Positions 12,366-25,400 of a stretch of DNA of 64,000 nt are shown piece after piece. The DNA is from Bolinopsis microptera. Lineage: Eukaryota > Ctenophora > Tentaculata > Lobata > Bolinopsidae. The number at the start of each line of letters is the position of its first letter. Within the stretch, counting starts at the first letter, position 1. Made by a program: the position numbers and the translations under genes. The DNA is taken from the NCBI RefSeq assembly GCF_026151205.1, contig NC_087075.1, positions 186,001 through 250,000 on the forward strand, read 5' to 3'. The notes beneath the pieces were generated by a model. That model was not told the DNA's origin and ran no database searches. It was given only the letters and a program-made list of their open reading frames with translations.

Positions 12366-12784
12366 TTAGTCCGACGAGACAAATTTTCCAAATGAGCTAG
12401 ACCACAGTTTAACCAACCGTGGAGTAGTTGCATAGCCAGGACCCTTAAAAGTTAGATCTTTACAGAGGGTGGATTGGTGGTTCCCCGGCCCGGAGACCTG
12501 TTTTGTCGTGAGTGTCACAGAACACCACTCCTTGCCCTCCCCAATCATAACACTTGGTCCTTGCAGTGATTTATCATCTGACTGAAATATAAAATGAATT
12601 GGACGGTTAGGGACACTAAATTTCCATCAACCGTAGTGATTGCTATGCCTTGCTCTATCCGCAGAGCCTCCCTCTCGTTGCTGTAGCGCGCGACGCCGGT
12701 ACGCGTAGACACATGGCTTTGTGAATGACTATGCCTTTTAATAATTTTAAAATTTATAATTAACGATAGTTTCATGTTGGTCAA
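12366..12784 (-). CDS. Possible coding region, unrecognised, copy 1
   Basis: The minus strand reads from MTNMKLSLI through STRTGVARY to a distal part containing LTTKQVSGPG and KDLTFKGPGYATTP, split by indels. The copy-2 equivalent keeps YDWEGKDWVSGDPHDKTV and KDLTFTGPGYSTTQ. Conservation of these segments despite noise suggests a real exon. The family is unknown. Confidence 0.3.
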
Positions 12785-12799
12785 AATATTAAATTTTTG

Positions 12800-14140
12800 G
12801 AAAGATCAGTGTGTTTCGCCTAGGTGCCATATTGATGGTGCGCGGCTTTTGAAGCAAAAGAAGCTGTAAAAGTACTTTAAAGTTGCGGTAATTGGGACAA
12901 ATTCGTTGATTTTTGTCGTATTATTCGGATATATCTTCAGTTCCTTGAATTGAGATCATTCTTAAATTGGAGACGATCTTTCCACATATAGGGCTTTTAT
13001 AACTGTTTCGAAAGTTTGGTGGATACGGAGTTTGATTATAGTGATCAAAATGGGGCAAAATACGAAGCTTTTTGCTGTAAATTAATGGTGATGGTTTGTA
13101 TGCTTCAATTTTTTCTGACACTTTCCGTGTAAGTCTTATGACTAAGCTTACCAATTTTTTGTTTGTATCGGAGGTCGGAAAGAATACTAATATTTAATTG
13201 TTTGTAGAAAAGGTGCTGCCGAAATTAGCGCTAAAAAACCATCTACAGTCGGCTACGCGGCGGCTCACTGTCGATGGCGCACTCCCTAGTATACCTATAT
13301 ATTGTAGTATACTACTACTATAGTCTTCTGAGCGGATCATTCATCAATGTAATTGTTATTTTTATGATACAAGCTTATTCTTAATGAATTACAACGTGAT
13401 ACATTCAGTAAGTCAAAACTGAAACAAATTACTATTATGATATCAGCTGATATAAGTCCGCGGTTACTTTATATTGGGCCGCGCTCAGCTGTCATTCCGC
13501 CTAATTCTTTATGTTTTAAAAGGATAGCTTGAGGGTCCCCTAGGTAAAGTCGCGGTGATTATTTATGTTTGGTGAACAGCGATCTCATATTAAACAAGAA
13601 GATTACTTTTGTCATACGTTGTATGACGCCGCGCACGAGTGCGCGGCTCCCTGTATCTGTAGAAACTTATTAGTGAAGCGACAGTGGGGGTACACGTGAT
13701 ACTATATTACTTTCCATTTTCATTCAATGAGCAAAATAAGATTGCGGCATTCTTTTAAAAGGATCTTATAGTTATATCAAATCAAAGGCTCGATAGTCGA
13801 TGGTGCTGTAAAGTGAAAGTTGTGTCGTGTAAGCATTCAAATTTATTGTTTATGGTTAGATACAAATAAATAAACTAAGATGAGAGAGATTATTAAACAG
13901 TCAATAAAGTTGGCATACGATACATTAGTTATATGACGTGACATTGCGCAATTTTAACACAAGCAAAACCGAGCAAAAATATGGAGTGGTTTACGTCTAC
14001 AACCAAACCTACAATATCGAAGTGGACGGCGACCGTTTTTGGACTAAATCATGAATACATCTAATGATGCTACTATCAATATCATATTATGTAAATGGTC
14101 AGGGCCCTTCTGTAAAATACATTAAGAATCATGCATCTTC
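12800..14140. other. Unit interior without a supported gene
   Basis: AT-rich sequence with GC-rich islands such as GCCGCGCACGAGTGCGCGG near 13627. The stretch at 13605-13700 resembles the inner part of the foldback element (TTTTGTCATACGTTGTATGAC and GTGAAGCGACAGTGGGG). The copy-2 counterpart is about 32400-33720. In copy 3 it is missing. Confidence 0.35.
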
Positions 14141-14525
14141 ATTTCTCCATTGCCAATTTCTCTAATCTAAATTAACCGTTCCAAACTATTTATGGGGTTA
14201 GGGGGTGGGTTGGGTTGTGGGTTGGGTTTTTAAAAAGTATTGTTTTGATTATACATCTATTTCATTTTAAAAAGTTAACAAATTTATTACATTATGATAT
14301 TTATGCAAGCTGTATTTTATTATTGCACAATCTTCTCTAATTATATTTATCTTAATTTCTATGGTTGATTGTATGAACTGTTTGTCCTGGGAACCATATT
14401 TTTGTGGTGTTAATTTTTTCACGAACTTACGTTCTGGTTTTCCGTCATTATAGTACCATAGAATCATCTTTTTTGACCGTGTTAATTTTCTTGCAATTAC
14501 TATGAAAAGATTTTCAATTTTTATA

Positions 14526-14863
14526 GGGCGGAGTGATTTAGTTGGATTTTGACCGTTAGTAAGAATATGTTTGGATTGTTTCTAAAGTAATTATCAACAG
14601 TTCAGCTTATTACACTATTCTAAATTAAAATAAAGGGACAGAGAAATTAGACAATTCCACTTTCAAACAAATTTACTTTTTGTAATCAATTCGGAATCGA
14701 TTTCATCCTAAATCGTATCCCACTCCCCCTTCAACAATGCTATTGGCACCAATTTTCCAATTTCAAAGTCCCATTTTTGCGAAGCACCTTGCGCCAGCCG
14801 CCACCAGTAAATTTTCAGAATCAAACCCATATACTGGTTTTACCCGTTTTAGTGAGTGTATGA
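14526..14863 (+). repeat. Left arm of internal inverted repeat, copy 1
   Basis: This segment matches the reverse complement of 18873-19226. Shared anchors are GTCACTCACTAAAACGGG, TTGGGTTTGATTCTGAAA, AAATGGGACTT and the segment ending in TACGGTCAA. The arms are about 340-355 bp and about 4 kb apart. They may be the ends of a composite or long-TIR element. Confidence 0.5.
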
Positions 14864-15156
14864 CACTGTGGTTCTAGCTTGCACTGAGACTGGGAACTAT
14901 TGAGGGGAAACATCTGTTTGAAATGTTTAGTGAAGTGATCCCTAGCGGGAGTATAATCTCCATACTGTCCAATCTTTAACCTCCCCAAGCGTCCCCAAAC
15001 TCTGTTTCGAACCCCTCCGCAGGTAGTTTCACAGTGGTGTCCCATAGTTTTATGTAATATTTAGTTTGGGTATGATTGGAGGTAGGATGTAGTGATAGAC
15101 ATCTCCGTTCTTTGGAGTCGTATCGATAGTTCATTGACGGGAAAATCTTTAGTTCA

Positions 15157-15552
15157 GTGGTAATCCTGTTCACTTTACTTCAAAAACTTCTGAAGAGTGG
15201 CCAATCAACTCCAGTTGGAGAGTTTGTGAAGGGGGGAAATCGAAAAAAAATTTTGGAAGGAGGCCCACCATGCGTGGACAATCTTTTTTCTGTTGATTAT
15301 CGTGTCATCAGGAAGTTTTATCTGGACATGTCTCCTATTGTGATACTAGTTGCGACGATGTCTTGTTGTGAACCCATTATGCTAGAACTACATGTGCAGC
15401 TCTTACAAGGTTCTTATACTCAGATATCCACTCTGCTCCCAACCAAACCTTCCTGTAAGGTTTTTCGGGAGGACAAAATAACTCCATTTTTCGCTGTGGG
15501 CACACTTTTCATCCAAAATCTCGTAATCAAGGCCTTCTTGTCACAAAATTAG
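15157..15552 (+). CDS. Weak ORF between inverted arms, copy 1
   Basis: 131 codons are open. The distal part (TQISTLLPTKPSCKVF and GTLFIQ...AFLSQN) is also open in copy 2 near 34825-35139 with similar residues. No domain is recognised. Conservation may simply reflect DNA identity between copies, so coding is uncertain. Confidence 0.2.
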   Translation: MVILFTLLQKLLKSGQSTPVGEFVKGGNRKKILEGGPPCVDNLFSVDYRVIRKFYLDMSPIVILVATMSCCEPIMLELHVQLLQGSYTQISTLLPTKPSCKVFREDKITPFFAVGTLFIQNLVIKAFLSQN

Positions 15553-15959
15553 TCACCATATTTACTCGATAGCGAACGCTCGCTTAGAACACCACAATAC
15601 CGTATTCCACTTGGAGAAGATCTTGAGACCAGACTCTCTCTCCACTGGTTGAACTTGAGTGTGCTGCTGTCGCTAGCAATGGTCGTTTGAACCATCTGAA
15701 TACGACTCGTGGTTTATCCTGCCTTCGTGTAGTTGGCATCCGAACACTGCTCCTTCCTGCTCTTCTTTCTGGTTCTCCTGCTAGTTTACATCAGATGATT
15801 TCAGTTCTGTATATTGTTGAGATTTTTTCAATTTTTTAAAACATCCAAAAGGTTATTGGTGGGGTAAGTAGTATTAATACTCTGAATTGTTTTCTGTTAT
15901 TTAAAAAAAAATAGGAATAAAATTTAAAATAAAAATCTGAAATGAGGCTAGCCGCAATC

Positions 15960-16160
15960 AATTATCATTATATATAATATGAAAATGAAATGTTTACTTT
16001 TTACTAACCATGTCCCACCGACAGATATCCAAGTCCGGGAATTTAGAGAGTTGGTATGCAGTACACGAGCAAACACTCCCGCACCCACAAACTCACAAAC
16101 ATCGTACGAAATATCTGACCAGGGGGACTTTACTTTCTTTTGATCAATGATTTGCTGATG
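15960..16160 (+). CDS. Weak coding candidate, copy 1
   Basis: One plus-strand frame reads VPPTDIQVREFRELVCSTR and continues to EISDQGDFTFF before a stop. In copy 2 (35539-35742) the equivalent runs on to FDTDFLMNFIKEL and a stop. The minus strand is also open, so the choice of strand is unsure. No family is recognised. Confidence 0.22.
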
Positions 16161-16417
16161 AATTAAACAGGAATGTAACATGATATGACCAAGGAGAAAC
16201 ATAACGAACTCGTATTGGTAATACAGAAATTCATAAAGACGATCTGAACTCTAAAAATCGAGAGAATGTATTTTAAAAAAATTTTAAAAATGTAGAAATT
16301 AGCCGCGTTACATTTCAGTTTCACGAAAAAAAAAAGATCGAATTATAATAATTTAAATACGAGTAAAAAAGTCCTGGAGTGAGTTAATGACGATGAGTAG
16401 GAGATGAGAGGTGATTA

Positions 16418-16747
16418 CTAGGACTTCTTTTCAGGAGGATGTCGAAGGAGAAAGGATTCTGTGAGGTACGTTCCAAATTCTGTGGCATGGAGTGAGTTCA
16501 TGTTGGCCCCATATTCTTGAGCATTATGAGGTTTTAATGGTTTTGTTGATGAGGTTTTTAAGCGGAGGGAGTTGTAGATGGGGCATTTATTCATGACGTG
16601 GTCATCGGTTTCAAGGAGAGGGGGTTTCAAAGAACGGGTAGTTCTTCGATAGATCCGCATGAACGTCGGTGTCGAGGAGCAGCAAAAATGGTTTGATGGT
16701 GATGTTGAGATGACGAGATCTTCACTTTTATTTACGTTATATTCCAA
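16418..16747 (-). pseudogene. Possible retroelement reverse-transcriptase tail, copy 1
   Basis: A 109-codon minus-strand frame contains CCSSTP, then ETDDHVMNKCPIYNSLR. The Cys pair, ETDDH and C-P-x-Y-x-x-L-R pattern resembles the C-terminal zinc-knuckle-like region that follows the reverse transcriptase in many non-LTR retrotransposons. No polymerase domain is seen upstream, so this would be a relic. The counterpart lies near 35977-36290 in copy 2. Confidence 0.35.
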
Positions 16748-17444
16748 ATCAATAGGCCTTTGTCATGACTGACAACAGATCAAACAAATAATGCAACTGG
16801 GAACAACCACGAACTATAGCTAATTTGTTTTATCTTTAAATAGGCCATGTGATTGTTGAAAGGGTAGGTAAACTGGTACAAATGACATTGTGATAGATTA
16901 TAATAAGTATTAGCCTGATGACCTGTTGTTTTAACTCTATATGATGGATGTTTTATAATTGATTGCTTATTAAGAGTAATTTTAGTCTTATTTTAGCTGT
17001 AACCCGCCGATGGGAATTGTGTAACTTCGTTTAGCTTGATTTCTTGTTAAGATGTTTGGAAAAAGTTTGTCTAGAAAAAAACAGACGAATAGTGGCGGCT
17101 GAGGAAATAGGACCTAGTATTTTAAACTGGATGCAGGTAACGTTGGATATGATTGCGGTTGGTTTGGATAAGCTTTGTGCATTGGGGTCTGGACGTTGGC
17201 GGCAATCAATTATGGCATTGCATTGGACCCTTGGAGGGACGTTGGGCGTAGCATTGGTCCCGATGAGTTTCCCAATTGATTGATGGGAGTTGGCTCAAGA
17301 CTCCGTCATTTAGGAGTCATTTGAGAGATCACTCCTTCTTTAAGGTTTTCTAAGCATATCTTTTAAATAGCACGTCTTGTTGGCTTTGTGTCGTCTTAGA
17401 TTTTCGACAGAGTGCGGTTATGCAAAACTGTAGACTGAGTAGTA

Positions 17445-17630
17445 CAGTAAAACCCCGATTAGATATTGTAATAGTATATAACCGCGCCAAATTTAACGCA
17501 AACCCCGATTTTACCGGCGCCATTTTCTTTCCCCAAAATAGGGCTATCATACATAATGTAAACCAACAAAACCGATGTACCGCGGATGTTTCTTTTCCTC
17601 CAAACCTCCGCGTGTGAATAGCTTTTACTG
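17445..17630. mobile_element. pogo/Tigger-type MITE, copy 1
   Basis: A 186-bp element starts CAGTAAAACCCCGATT and ends GCTTTTACTG, so its termini are inverted (CAGTAAAA). TA dinucleotides flank both sides (17443-17444 and 17631-17632). Such CAGT ends with CCCCGATT and a TA target site are typical of non-autonomous pogo/Tigger-like elements of the Tc1/mariner superfamily. Confidence 0.65.
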
Positions 17631-17639
17631 TAAAAGCTT

Positions 17640-18870
17640 TTCAGGGTCCACCGGTTTCATAGGAGTTAAAAGGGGCCTGTCCTATAATATTTTGGTTGTT
17701 ATGTCTTTCATGGTCTATCCGGTAAGTGTATAGTGCTCCTGTTGTTTGTTGTGCCGCAGAGAATTTGTCTGTCGATTGACTGCCATCGCCATACAGAACA
17801 GTTTTTGTTAGAAAATAAAAGATAGCAAATGCATGATACTACAATGAATTTTAACCGATAGGCGTGAGCAAATATTAGTTTGATGTGGTAGTTAGTGTCA
17901 TGTCTCAGGAGCGGCGCTGGTCGTGTCTTTGTGTGAACTTACAGTCGCTGGATTTTTATTATAAGAACATGGAAATTACCCGGTGCAGTAGCGATGCAAA
18001 AAATTGCTTGTTCAATAATTAATTATAGCTGCCTGAAATAGAATATTTGGAAAATAATGTTTATGTGTGTGAGAGATTGCATTCATCTTTTAAGAAAGAC
18101 AGTTAATTAGGACCCTGCTTGGACACCACGCTTTACGTGATCTATTATTACTATATGAGGTCTTTGTTCCAGATTCAGCTACACCAGAGACAACATATAA
18201 TTTTATTTTACTCTTAAATAGCAAGTCATGGTCATGTTGAACGGGTAGATACATTATAATTATATTTAGCTAGTAGCAAAAATTTATCCAACCAAAGACA
18301 GATCATGACGAAGGGTGGTTCCTAAGAAATAAAAATGGAAAAAAACCGACAAGAGTTTGAGGTTGAGAAAGTTGTAAAACTAGGAAGGGTCAGTTGCTTA
18401 TTTCTCAATGCTTGGTCGTAACGAGCAATTCAGTATGATTTATAAATTGGTCGGCTTCGTTGCACCTGATTTTTAACTTAAAAGATAAGAGAGTTATATT
18501 AGAACATTTGTATCTGATAAAATTTAAAGTTTTGGTGTGTGGGAATTAGAGCTTGGTGTGAGAATAAGTGTGTGGAAATAAAGAGATCATTTTATTTCAT
18601 CATCATATCTAATTAAGTGACAGTAAGTTATTATTTTTTAACTACAGTTATATTATTTCAGTAGAATTGACATGATGTACGATTTCAGTTTATTTTTTAT
18701 TTTATATTGTCAATTAACCGGTTTCAAAAGACCTTAAGGGCCGGCCCTCGGGTCTTTAAAAACAAACTTAGTTTTATACCATTGTAGCACAAAGTGAGCT
18801 ATCCGTTTCGCGCGATAATTATATGACAATGAAAGTGAATATATGTAAAAGGTTATTAATATGATAATAG
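17640..18870. other. AT-rich unit interior, no gene seen
   Basis: No supported ORF, RNA or array. The counterpart is about 37180-38410. Short stretches such as TCTTAAATAGGC followed by TTGAACGGGTAG repeat in direct orientation within the unit (near 16840 and 18215), which suggests another small dispersed repeat. Confidence 0.35.
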
Positions 18871-18872
18871 TT

Positions 18873-19226
18873 GTCACTCACTAAAACGGGCAAACAAGTA
18901 GATATTGGGTTTGATTCTGAAATATTTTTGGTGGAGAGGGAAACAGGGCTTCCAGCATAAATGGGACTTGCGAATGGGAACATTTGTCCAATTTAGCATT
19001 GTGAAGGGGGAATGGGATTAGTATTTAGATGAAATGATTTAGGATTGTTTATAAAAAGTAAATCTGTTTGAACTGGAATCATTGCTCACAGTCGAGTCTC
19101 ACTGTTGAATGTCTCTGTTCATTTATTTAGAAAACGTGTATTAGTTAAATTAATTAGTTTTACTTTTGGGGGAGAAAAAAACCAACTACTTTTTATTTTT
19201 CTACGGTCAAGTTAATCACTCGCAAC
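18873..19226 (-). repeat. Right arm of internal inverted repeat, copy 1
   Basis: Inverted partner of 14526-14863, divergent enough to be old. Copy 2 repeats the arrangement at 34103-34445 and 38415-38761. Confidence 0.5.
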
Positions 19227-19559
19227 CAAGAATTTGAATTTTACCATTATTTAGTTTAGAACTTTTTATCCTTGCGGAACGGCATTTCCGGAAAACTGAG
19301 ATGTTCCCAAAGATTCAAATTTATCAGAAAATAACGTTTGTTTGTTGATATAATTAATAAATAAACGAGTAAATATTTATCATAAACAACATTGGGTTAT
19401 GTAACACGCAATTCTTGTATCCCAAATTCAACGATTTAATTAAAATTCTTTCTGCAGACAAAAATTTCAACAATCACTGAATCGGAGAGAGCACTTGCTG
19501 TATCGAGATTAAATTTGACAAACACGAAAAATAGTCTCAATCCCCAAAAAGCTATTCTG

Positions 19560-20031
19560 AGGTAAGACTCTATTGGACCTCTTTTGGTCTCGATTGTCCA
19601 CATGAAAGGGTAAGGAGGGTTCGCGTTTGCTAGGGACCAAGGAATGATGTCGCGAGGAAGGCCTGTTTTTTTACGAAGGTTAAAGGTAGGGGTCACTGGA
19701 AAGGACAGCCGTGGACCACCCTAGTGACATTGTTGAAAGTGCTGCCATGGGTTCACTGTCCTGTTGGTGGTCTGCTTCACTGCAGGGCGTTGCTTGCTGT
19801 TACTGAGCTGGAATACCCGTTATCGAAGCTGAAGTGGAGGGTTGTAAGGAGAGAAAGGTCGAGGGGAGTCGGAATGAGCGGCGCCTCCTCAGCCGCCTCA
19901 CCTCCACGTCCTTACTTTTTGTCAACCAGGGTCTCGATATGTCTTGGATTTTCAGCCATTGTTTCGTTCTGTTCGGCTGTAGTTTCGGACGTATCGTGAT
20001 CCGTAGTAGTGTCCAGGTCTTCTCCTTCCAT
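19560..20031 (-). CDS. Possible coding segment in junction block, copy 2
   Basis: This is the same minus-strand ORF as at the window start, beginning near 20031 and crossing the boundary between units 1 and 2. The distal part is open in one frame and includes FNLRKKTGLPRD. Below about 19560 the frame reads through AT-rich sequence that contains a TCTGCAG acceptor-like site, so the exon probably ends before that. No domain is recognised, and indels prevent a reliable model. Confidence 0.28.
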
Positions 20032-20446
20032 GAAATAACTGAAAATATATGAAGTGAGAATTCTGAACAGGTATGTGAAAATAATCTACCAATTTCTTTT
20101 GTTTTCTTTTAAGGGTTAATCATTTTAAATGGTTTATGCCTTGTGCGGCCAGATCATTCATTTTCTTATTCTGTTTAAGTTTCATCCTGGGTCGTCAGAG
20201 AGAGAGTTTCAGGTTCTGGGAAAGTGGGCTGATGTCTGGTTATAGGATGTGTTTTGAGCTTGAATCCCTGTAAAAAATTACGGAAATTTCGATAGATATA
20301 AGTTTAACATGGCTGCATATTTGCGACACCTTTCTTAAGCTATACCAACGAAGAGAATATGATAAATGAAGTATATCCTATCTTTATCCCGGTTGTTGGA
20401 CAAGTAAAATGCTCTTTATTAGGGAAAGGAGATTACTCTACGTTTC

Positions 20447-21335
20447 AATGTATCTACATCGTATTCATGATCTTAAAAACAAGTGTTCAAAAAAAATGCA
20501 AAACGTTAAAAAAAATTAATCTGAGGCCAAATTTGTGTACATTAATTTATTTTTATCAATCAACTATATCCAAAAAATCGATACAAAAAAGTCATAACAA
20601 AATTCATAACAAAAATTAGTTTATACGACGACAACTTTTATTAGTAATTACTGTACATTCCTAAAACTACTCTAAAATATTCTACACATTGATACAGAAG
20701 CATGGATGGCTACAAACGGTGAACAAGGTTTGCAATGATGTGACTAGTGTGTATAGGTTTGTACTCTAGTGTGGAGTGAAAATGGCGGAATCGTCTGACC
20801 AAGGAGAAGTGTGAAAGTGGGAGCCTTAATATGGTTTGATTGATGTTATAAGGTTAGTGTGTTGAATAGGAGGCGGAAGGGTCGTGTGTGTGATGTGGTT
20901 CTCCTGTACTCAGAAAGTAAACAAAAAACCTATAAATATCACTATATAATACTACTATGTGTAGACAATCACCTGTCTGTTAAAGAATGGAAATAGTAGT
21001 AGTTTTTGGGAATGTACCGTATTGACTATAAAAGTTTTTGTATCACGTGCTACCCCCCCACACGGTCGTTTCACTATGTGGCGTCTTCACTATGTAGCTC
21101 TTCCACTGTGTAGCGTCTTGCGACAGCGGCGGGTCATACAACGTATGACAAAAAAGTTTGTCGTGTATTAACTAAATTTTGGTTATTGAATTTTGTTATG
21201 CTTTTTTGTATCGAATTTTTTGGATAATGTTATTGATTAAAATTAAATTATGTACACAATTGCCGCAGATATATGTTTTTTTACGTTTTGATTTTAAACA
21301 CTGTTTTAGATCATGTTACGATGTAGTTACATTTT
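20447..21335. mobile_element. Foldback element of about 0.9 kb, copy 2
   Basis: This copy has the same long inverted termini and spacer as at 790-1675. The spacer repeats CACTATGTAGC blocks, and the right arm ends near GATGTAGTTACATTTTCACC. Confidence 0.58.
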
Positions 21336-22499
21336 CACCTTGTTTTAAATCTAATTAAATTGAAACAGATTGAAGGGTATTATATAATTCGATTTCCTTA
21401 TCTTCCACAACGATTACCAGTTGTAATAATATATAAACGTTATTATTCCAGAGCGTTGTGGGGAAGGAACATATCGGAATGTGCTATGACATGCTGTGAG
21501 ACATGTGACACTGGATGGAAACCAAACACTAAAAAAAACTTGCCTGTGGTATGATAACTTTATATCTTAATATTATTGTTATGTTTTATTTAATTTAACG
21601 CGCTACAGAATGGTAAATTGTATACAGTATGTGAGACTTGGACCCCCGAGCAAACGGATAGTATAGTTATATTTGAGGTTGCTTGAATGGGTTCGGGTTG
21701 GGACAGGAAAATACTTCGCGGAACGCGGAATGTAGAACACAAGAAAACCGTCAAAATAACCCTTATTATCAGTTTAACGTGATTTTAATTTGACCATATC
21801 GACGTCGAGCTGTACGGGACTGAAGGTTTTGAGTGGAGTAACTGTGATAGAAACAAAACACAGTTCAGTAGTCCCCAGGAACCGGGGTGGAAGTGGAAGT
21901 GGATTGAATCACTGAACTTCTATAAAGGAGCAGCGAGGTGGAACTGCACCTCAGGAAGGAATTTATTTTCGATTTTAATGAACGAGTTGTATAAATACAG
22001 GGTATAATTGTAAAAGCGGATATGCTAAATACCATAGCAATCACTACACAAAGGATACAAACTCTTCATTACACCAGGGTAGTTCAGCATTCAGCAGAAC
22101 GACGAAAAATGGGGGTAAATCAATGGCGTAAGGGGGAGAGTTTGGTTAATGGTTATATTTACTATAGAAAATGATTTATTTAATCTTACAGTTGATGGGC
22201 TATGACAAATAGCTCAGATGATACTGCAATCTAACTTAGATTATCTAATAAGAAAATGTTGTTTTAGTTTCGGGTGGAAAAGTATGGCAGCAGATAACCC
22301 AGATTACATTAGTCCACCAGAAAAGTTATCGAGGTAACCTGCTCTGAGATCTCAACACAACAGCATTTGACAAAGCAAATTAATGTAAAATCAATTTAAA
22401 TTCAAAAATTAACAAAAGGAATGCATTTTCATTATAACATAGTAAATCACTATGTTTTTTATATATATTAAATTAAAATAAAAAACTTAATGCAATCGT

Positions 22500-25400
22500 G
22501 AGATGTACGTAGAATCTAGCTCAATGTTACAAAACCCAATAAACCCTTGATAATATAGTCTTGCAATATTTGAACTAACCGCAAATCCGGTGATTTCCAT
22601 TTCAAATGAAAAAAACCAGAAGAGAAGATCTTCATTAGGTCTAATGATTATCTACTCTATCTCAAGTTACTAATTAAAAACCAGGAACAAGGACGATGCT
22701 GTATAAAAGTCTTAGTAGAATGTCGGACAGAATAGAGATGGAACTGGAAGAAAAGAGAGAGTATATCAGCTCCAATTATCTTGAAGAATTCAAGGTTTAG
22801 TAGAAAATTCAACTTAAAGTGTTTGTTTTTTTTTTCGTCATATACTTGCAAAGTGCAACACTTCTATGGTGCTGAATTCCTAAAATTCAATTGCTATTTA
22901 AAACACATTGCTATTATCTTAAAAATTATTTTATTTAACTGTGCCAAATTTTACATTTTGAACTGAACCGTGTTGATTTACAGAAATTACATGTACAATA
23001 CCAGAAATAATGTGTCACTCAGAGCAACCTATTCACCATTCAGAATACAGATTACAGAAACAAGCTTCCTGGCATTGATAAAGTGAATAATACCTGAAAA
23101 AAGGCACTAATCCTCATGTGAGACATTATTGTGTTTTTAAAATTCATAAAAATTTATTCATGTTGAATACATATTATTTTAATATGTATTGAACATTAAA
23201 TTAAATTCAAAAATCTATTTAAAGATTTAACAAGGTTTGATGTTATTGCTATTATATCATATTATAACAATTTGTGTCAGTCCTTTATCAGTAGGAAACG
23301 AACTTTTCAACTGAAAAGAAGTGAATCTTTGTTGACAATTTATGAGCTGTGAGCAGTAAGTACTTAAGAAGGGAGGATTACCTCTTTTCGTCGATATCTT
23401 TCAAAAAACTGCCAATCAATATCCACAAAAATTTTAACATTATTTGGTTTTTCTTCTCATACAAAGTTAAACATAGTCTTCATGTTTTGTATCCTGGGTT
23501 TGGATAGGATAATATTACCCGCTTAAATATTTCATAGCGTTACATAATACTCAATAAATGTATAGATTTGTAGTGTTGTAATTAGTTTTGAACTGCTGAA
23601 GTTTTATGGCAGCCCTGATATATAACAACTTTAGAAAAGCAAAACCTATTTGCTTCGTTTTTACACTTACTTTCAGGCTTTTTTCAGCAGCTACACTTAC
23701 GGTACGTAACCTATACTTAATACGTAGGAATCTAGTCAATTGGATAACATACCACCATTGATAGCTTGGTGATACTGTCTAGAAATATTAGAAACTGACT
23801 GAAATCCGGTGCTTTCCATTTCAAATGCAAAGCGAGAAGATTTTTATATCGTCAATTAATGATAATTTATCTTATTTTAAGTTATTAATAAAACCAAAAC
23901 TCAGGAACCGAGACGGTGCTGTATATTAAAGACTATACGAATGTTCAACAGGAAGCAAGAGAGGAACAGCTTCAACCCAATAATTGAGAATTGAAGGTTA
24001 GTAAAAAATGCCCTTTTTAAAGTGGCTTTTTCGTGATAAACTTCGTTTGGTGCGGAATTCTAATATTCAATTGTGCTTTTTTAAAACACACCTATTATCT
24101 AAACTTATTTTGAACTTGATGTGATCAAATTTACTGTTCGCATTTTCGTGTGAGGGGGGGGGGGGGGGGGGGGTTTGTCTTAGGGGGGCGCCAAAAATAA
24201 TTCCGGGGGGGTGGGGGGTGTTTGAATGTGGGGACAATTTCGAAAAAAAACTTAAACTAAAGTCTAGCAAAACTGGCGCGTGTTGCTTAGATATACATTT
24301 TTTTAGAGAATTTTTACGGCGTATCCTCTAAAATCACCTAATTTGTTCAATTTTAGGGGAGGGGCAAAAAAATTAATGGAAGGGGGCGCCAACAGGGGGG
24401 CGTTTTTTGGCAGGGGGCGCGACAGGCAAAAAACGTTTACCGCTCTGGTTGCATTGTATGTTAATGAATATCCTGAAAAAGGTATAACTCCATCTCTGTG
24501 GGAAATATTTGTGTTTATAAACATTTATATAATTATTCATGTTTAAATACATATTATTCATAAAATATGTATTTAACATAAACAAAATTCAAAATCTATT
24601 CAAAGATTAACAAAGTTTTGATGTTTTGTTTTTACATATATAATAACGCTTTATTTAGATTTCTTACTCAGAAGGAAAAACCTTTCAATGATAAAACAAA
24701 ATTGTGAACACCTTTGTAAAAAAAACCTTTTTAGGCAGCTGTGAAATAGTAAGTACAAGAAGTGGAAAATCAGCTTTCTCGTTTAAATTTTTCTACAAAA
24801 ATGTTCAATAATTTATTTTTGAAATGTGGTTCATTTCTACTTTTACGTTCCAAAACACGAACTGTGGTGTTTACAAAGACTTTTATATTAAATAATACAA
24901 GATTTTTGTCACTCTACCATTTCAGAATCCATGAACGAGCCTCATGATATTGACGAGATCTCGAGAAAAAGACACAGACCTCCGCACGTGAGATACTGCT
25001 GTACTTAACTTCTCTCGTTGAGTTCATCGTGGAGCGGGAAGGGTCATCAGATATTGGTCCACCTGGTACGGTGTAACCGACATTTTAAGCTATCTCAATA
25101 AACAATTTGATAGTAATAGTATCAACTACCAGAAAATGTGTAAACAATGTAACCGTTACCGAAACAGTAGAACGGTGTCCCTTTTAACAATTTTAAGAAA
25201 ATGAACCGTTTGTAAATGGAACGGATTAATCATTTTAAACGTTTTATAAATCTACATGTATTGTATAATATACATATTATTAACGATTTATTTCGACCCT
25301 TATCAGTAGGAACGAACCTTTCAATGGACAAAAACAAATGTGAACCCTTTGTAAACCTTTTTAGGAGCTAGGAATAGTAGTTAAAGTACAAGATGTGAAA

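Larger units (their letters stand above)
1..19640 (+). repeat. Macrosatellite unit, copy 1
   Basis: This copy runs collinear with 19641-39164 over its whole length. Anchors include the block at 40-390 (again at 19690-20031 and 39215-39562) and the 18-bp AT array. The left end is cut by the window, so the true unit boundary is unknown and the phase used here is arbitrary. The spacing to copy 2 is about 19.64 kb. Confidence 0.9.

Noticed and set aside
24303-24585. Three overlapping ORFs around the poly-G/GGCGCC block
   Set aside because: They lie in low-complexity, noisy sequence and are not preserved in the other two macrosatellite copies.
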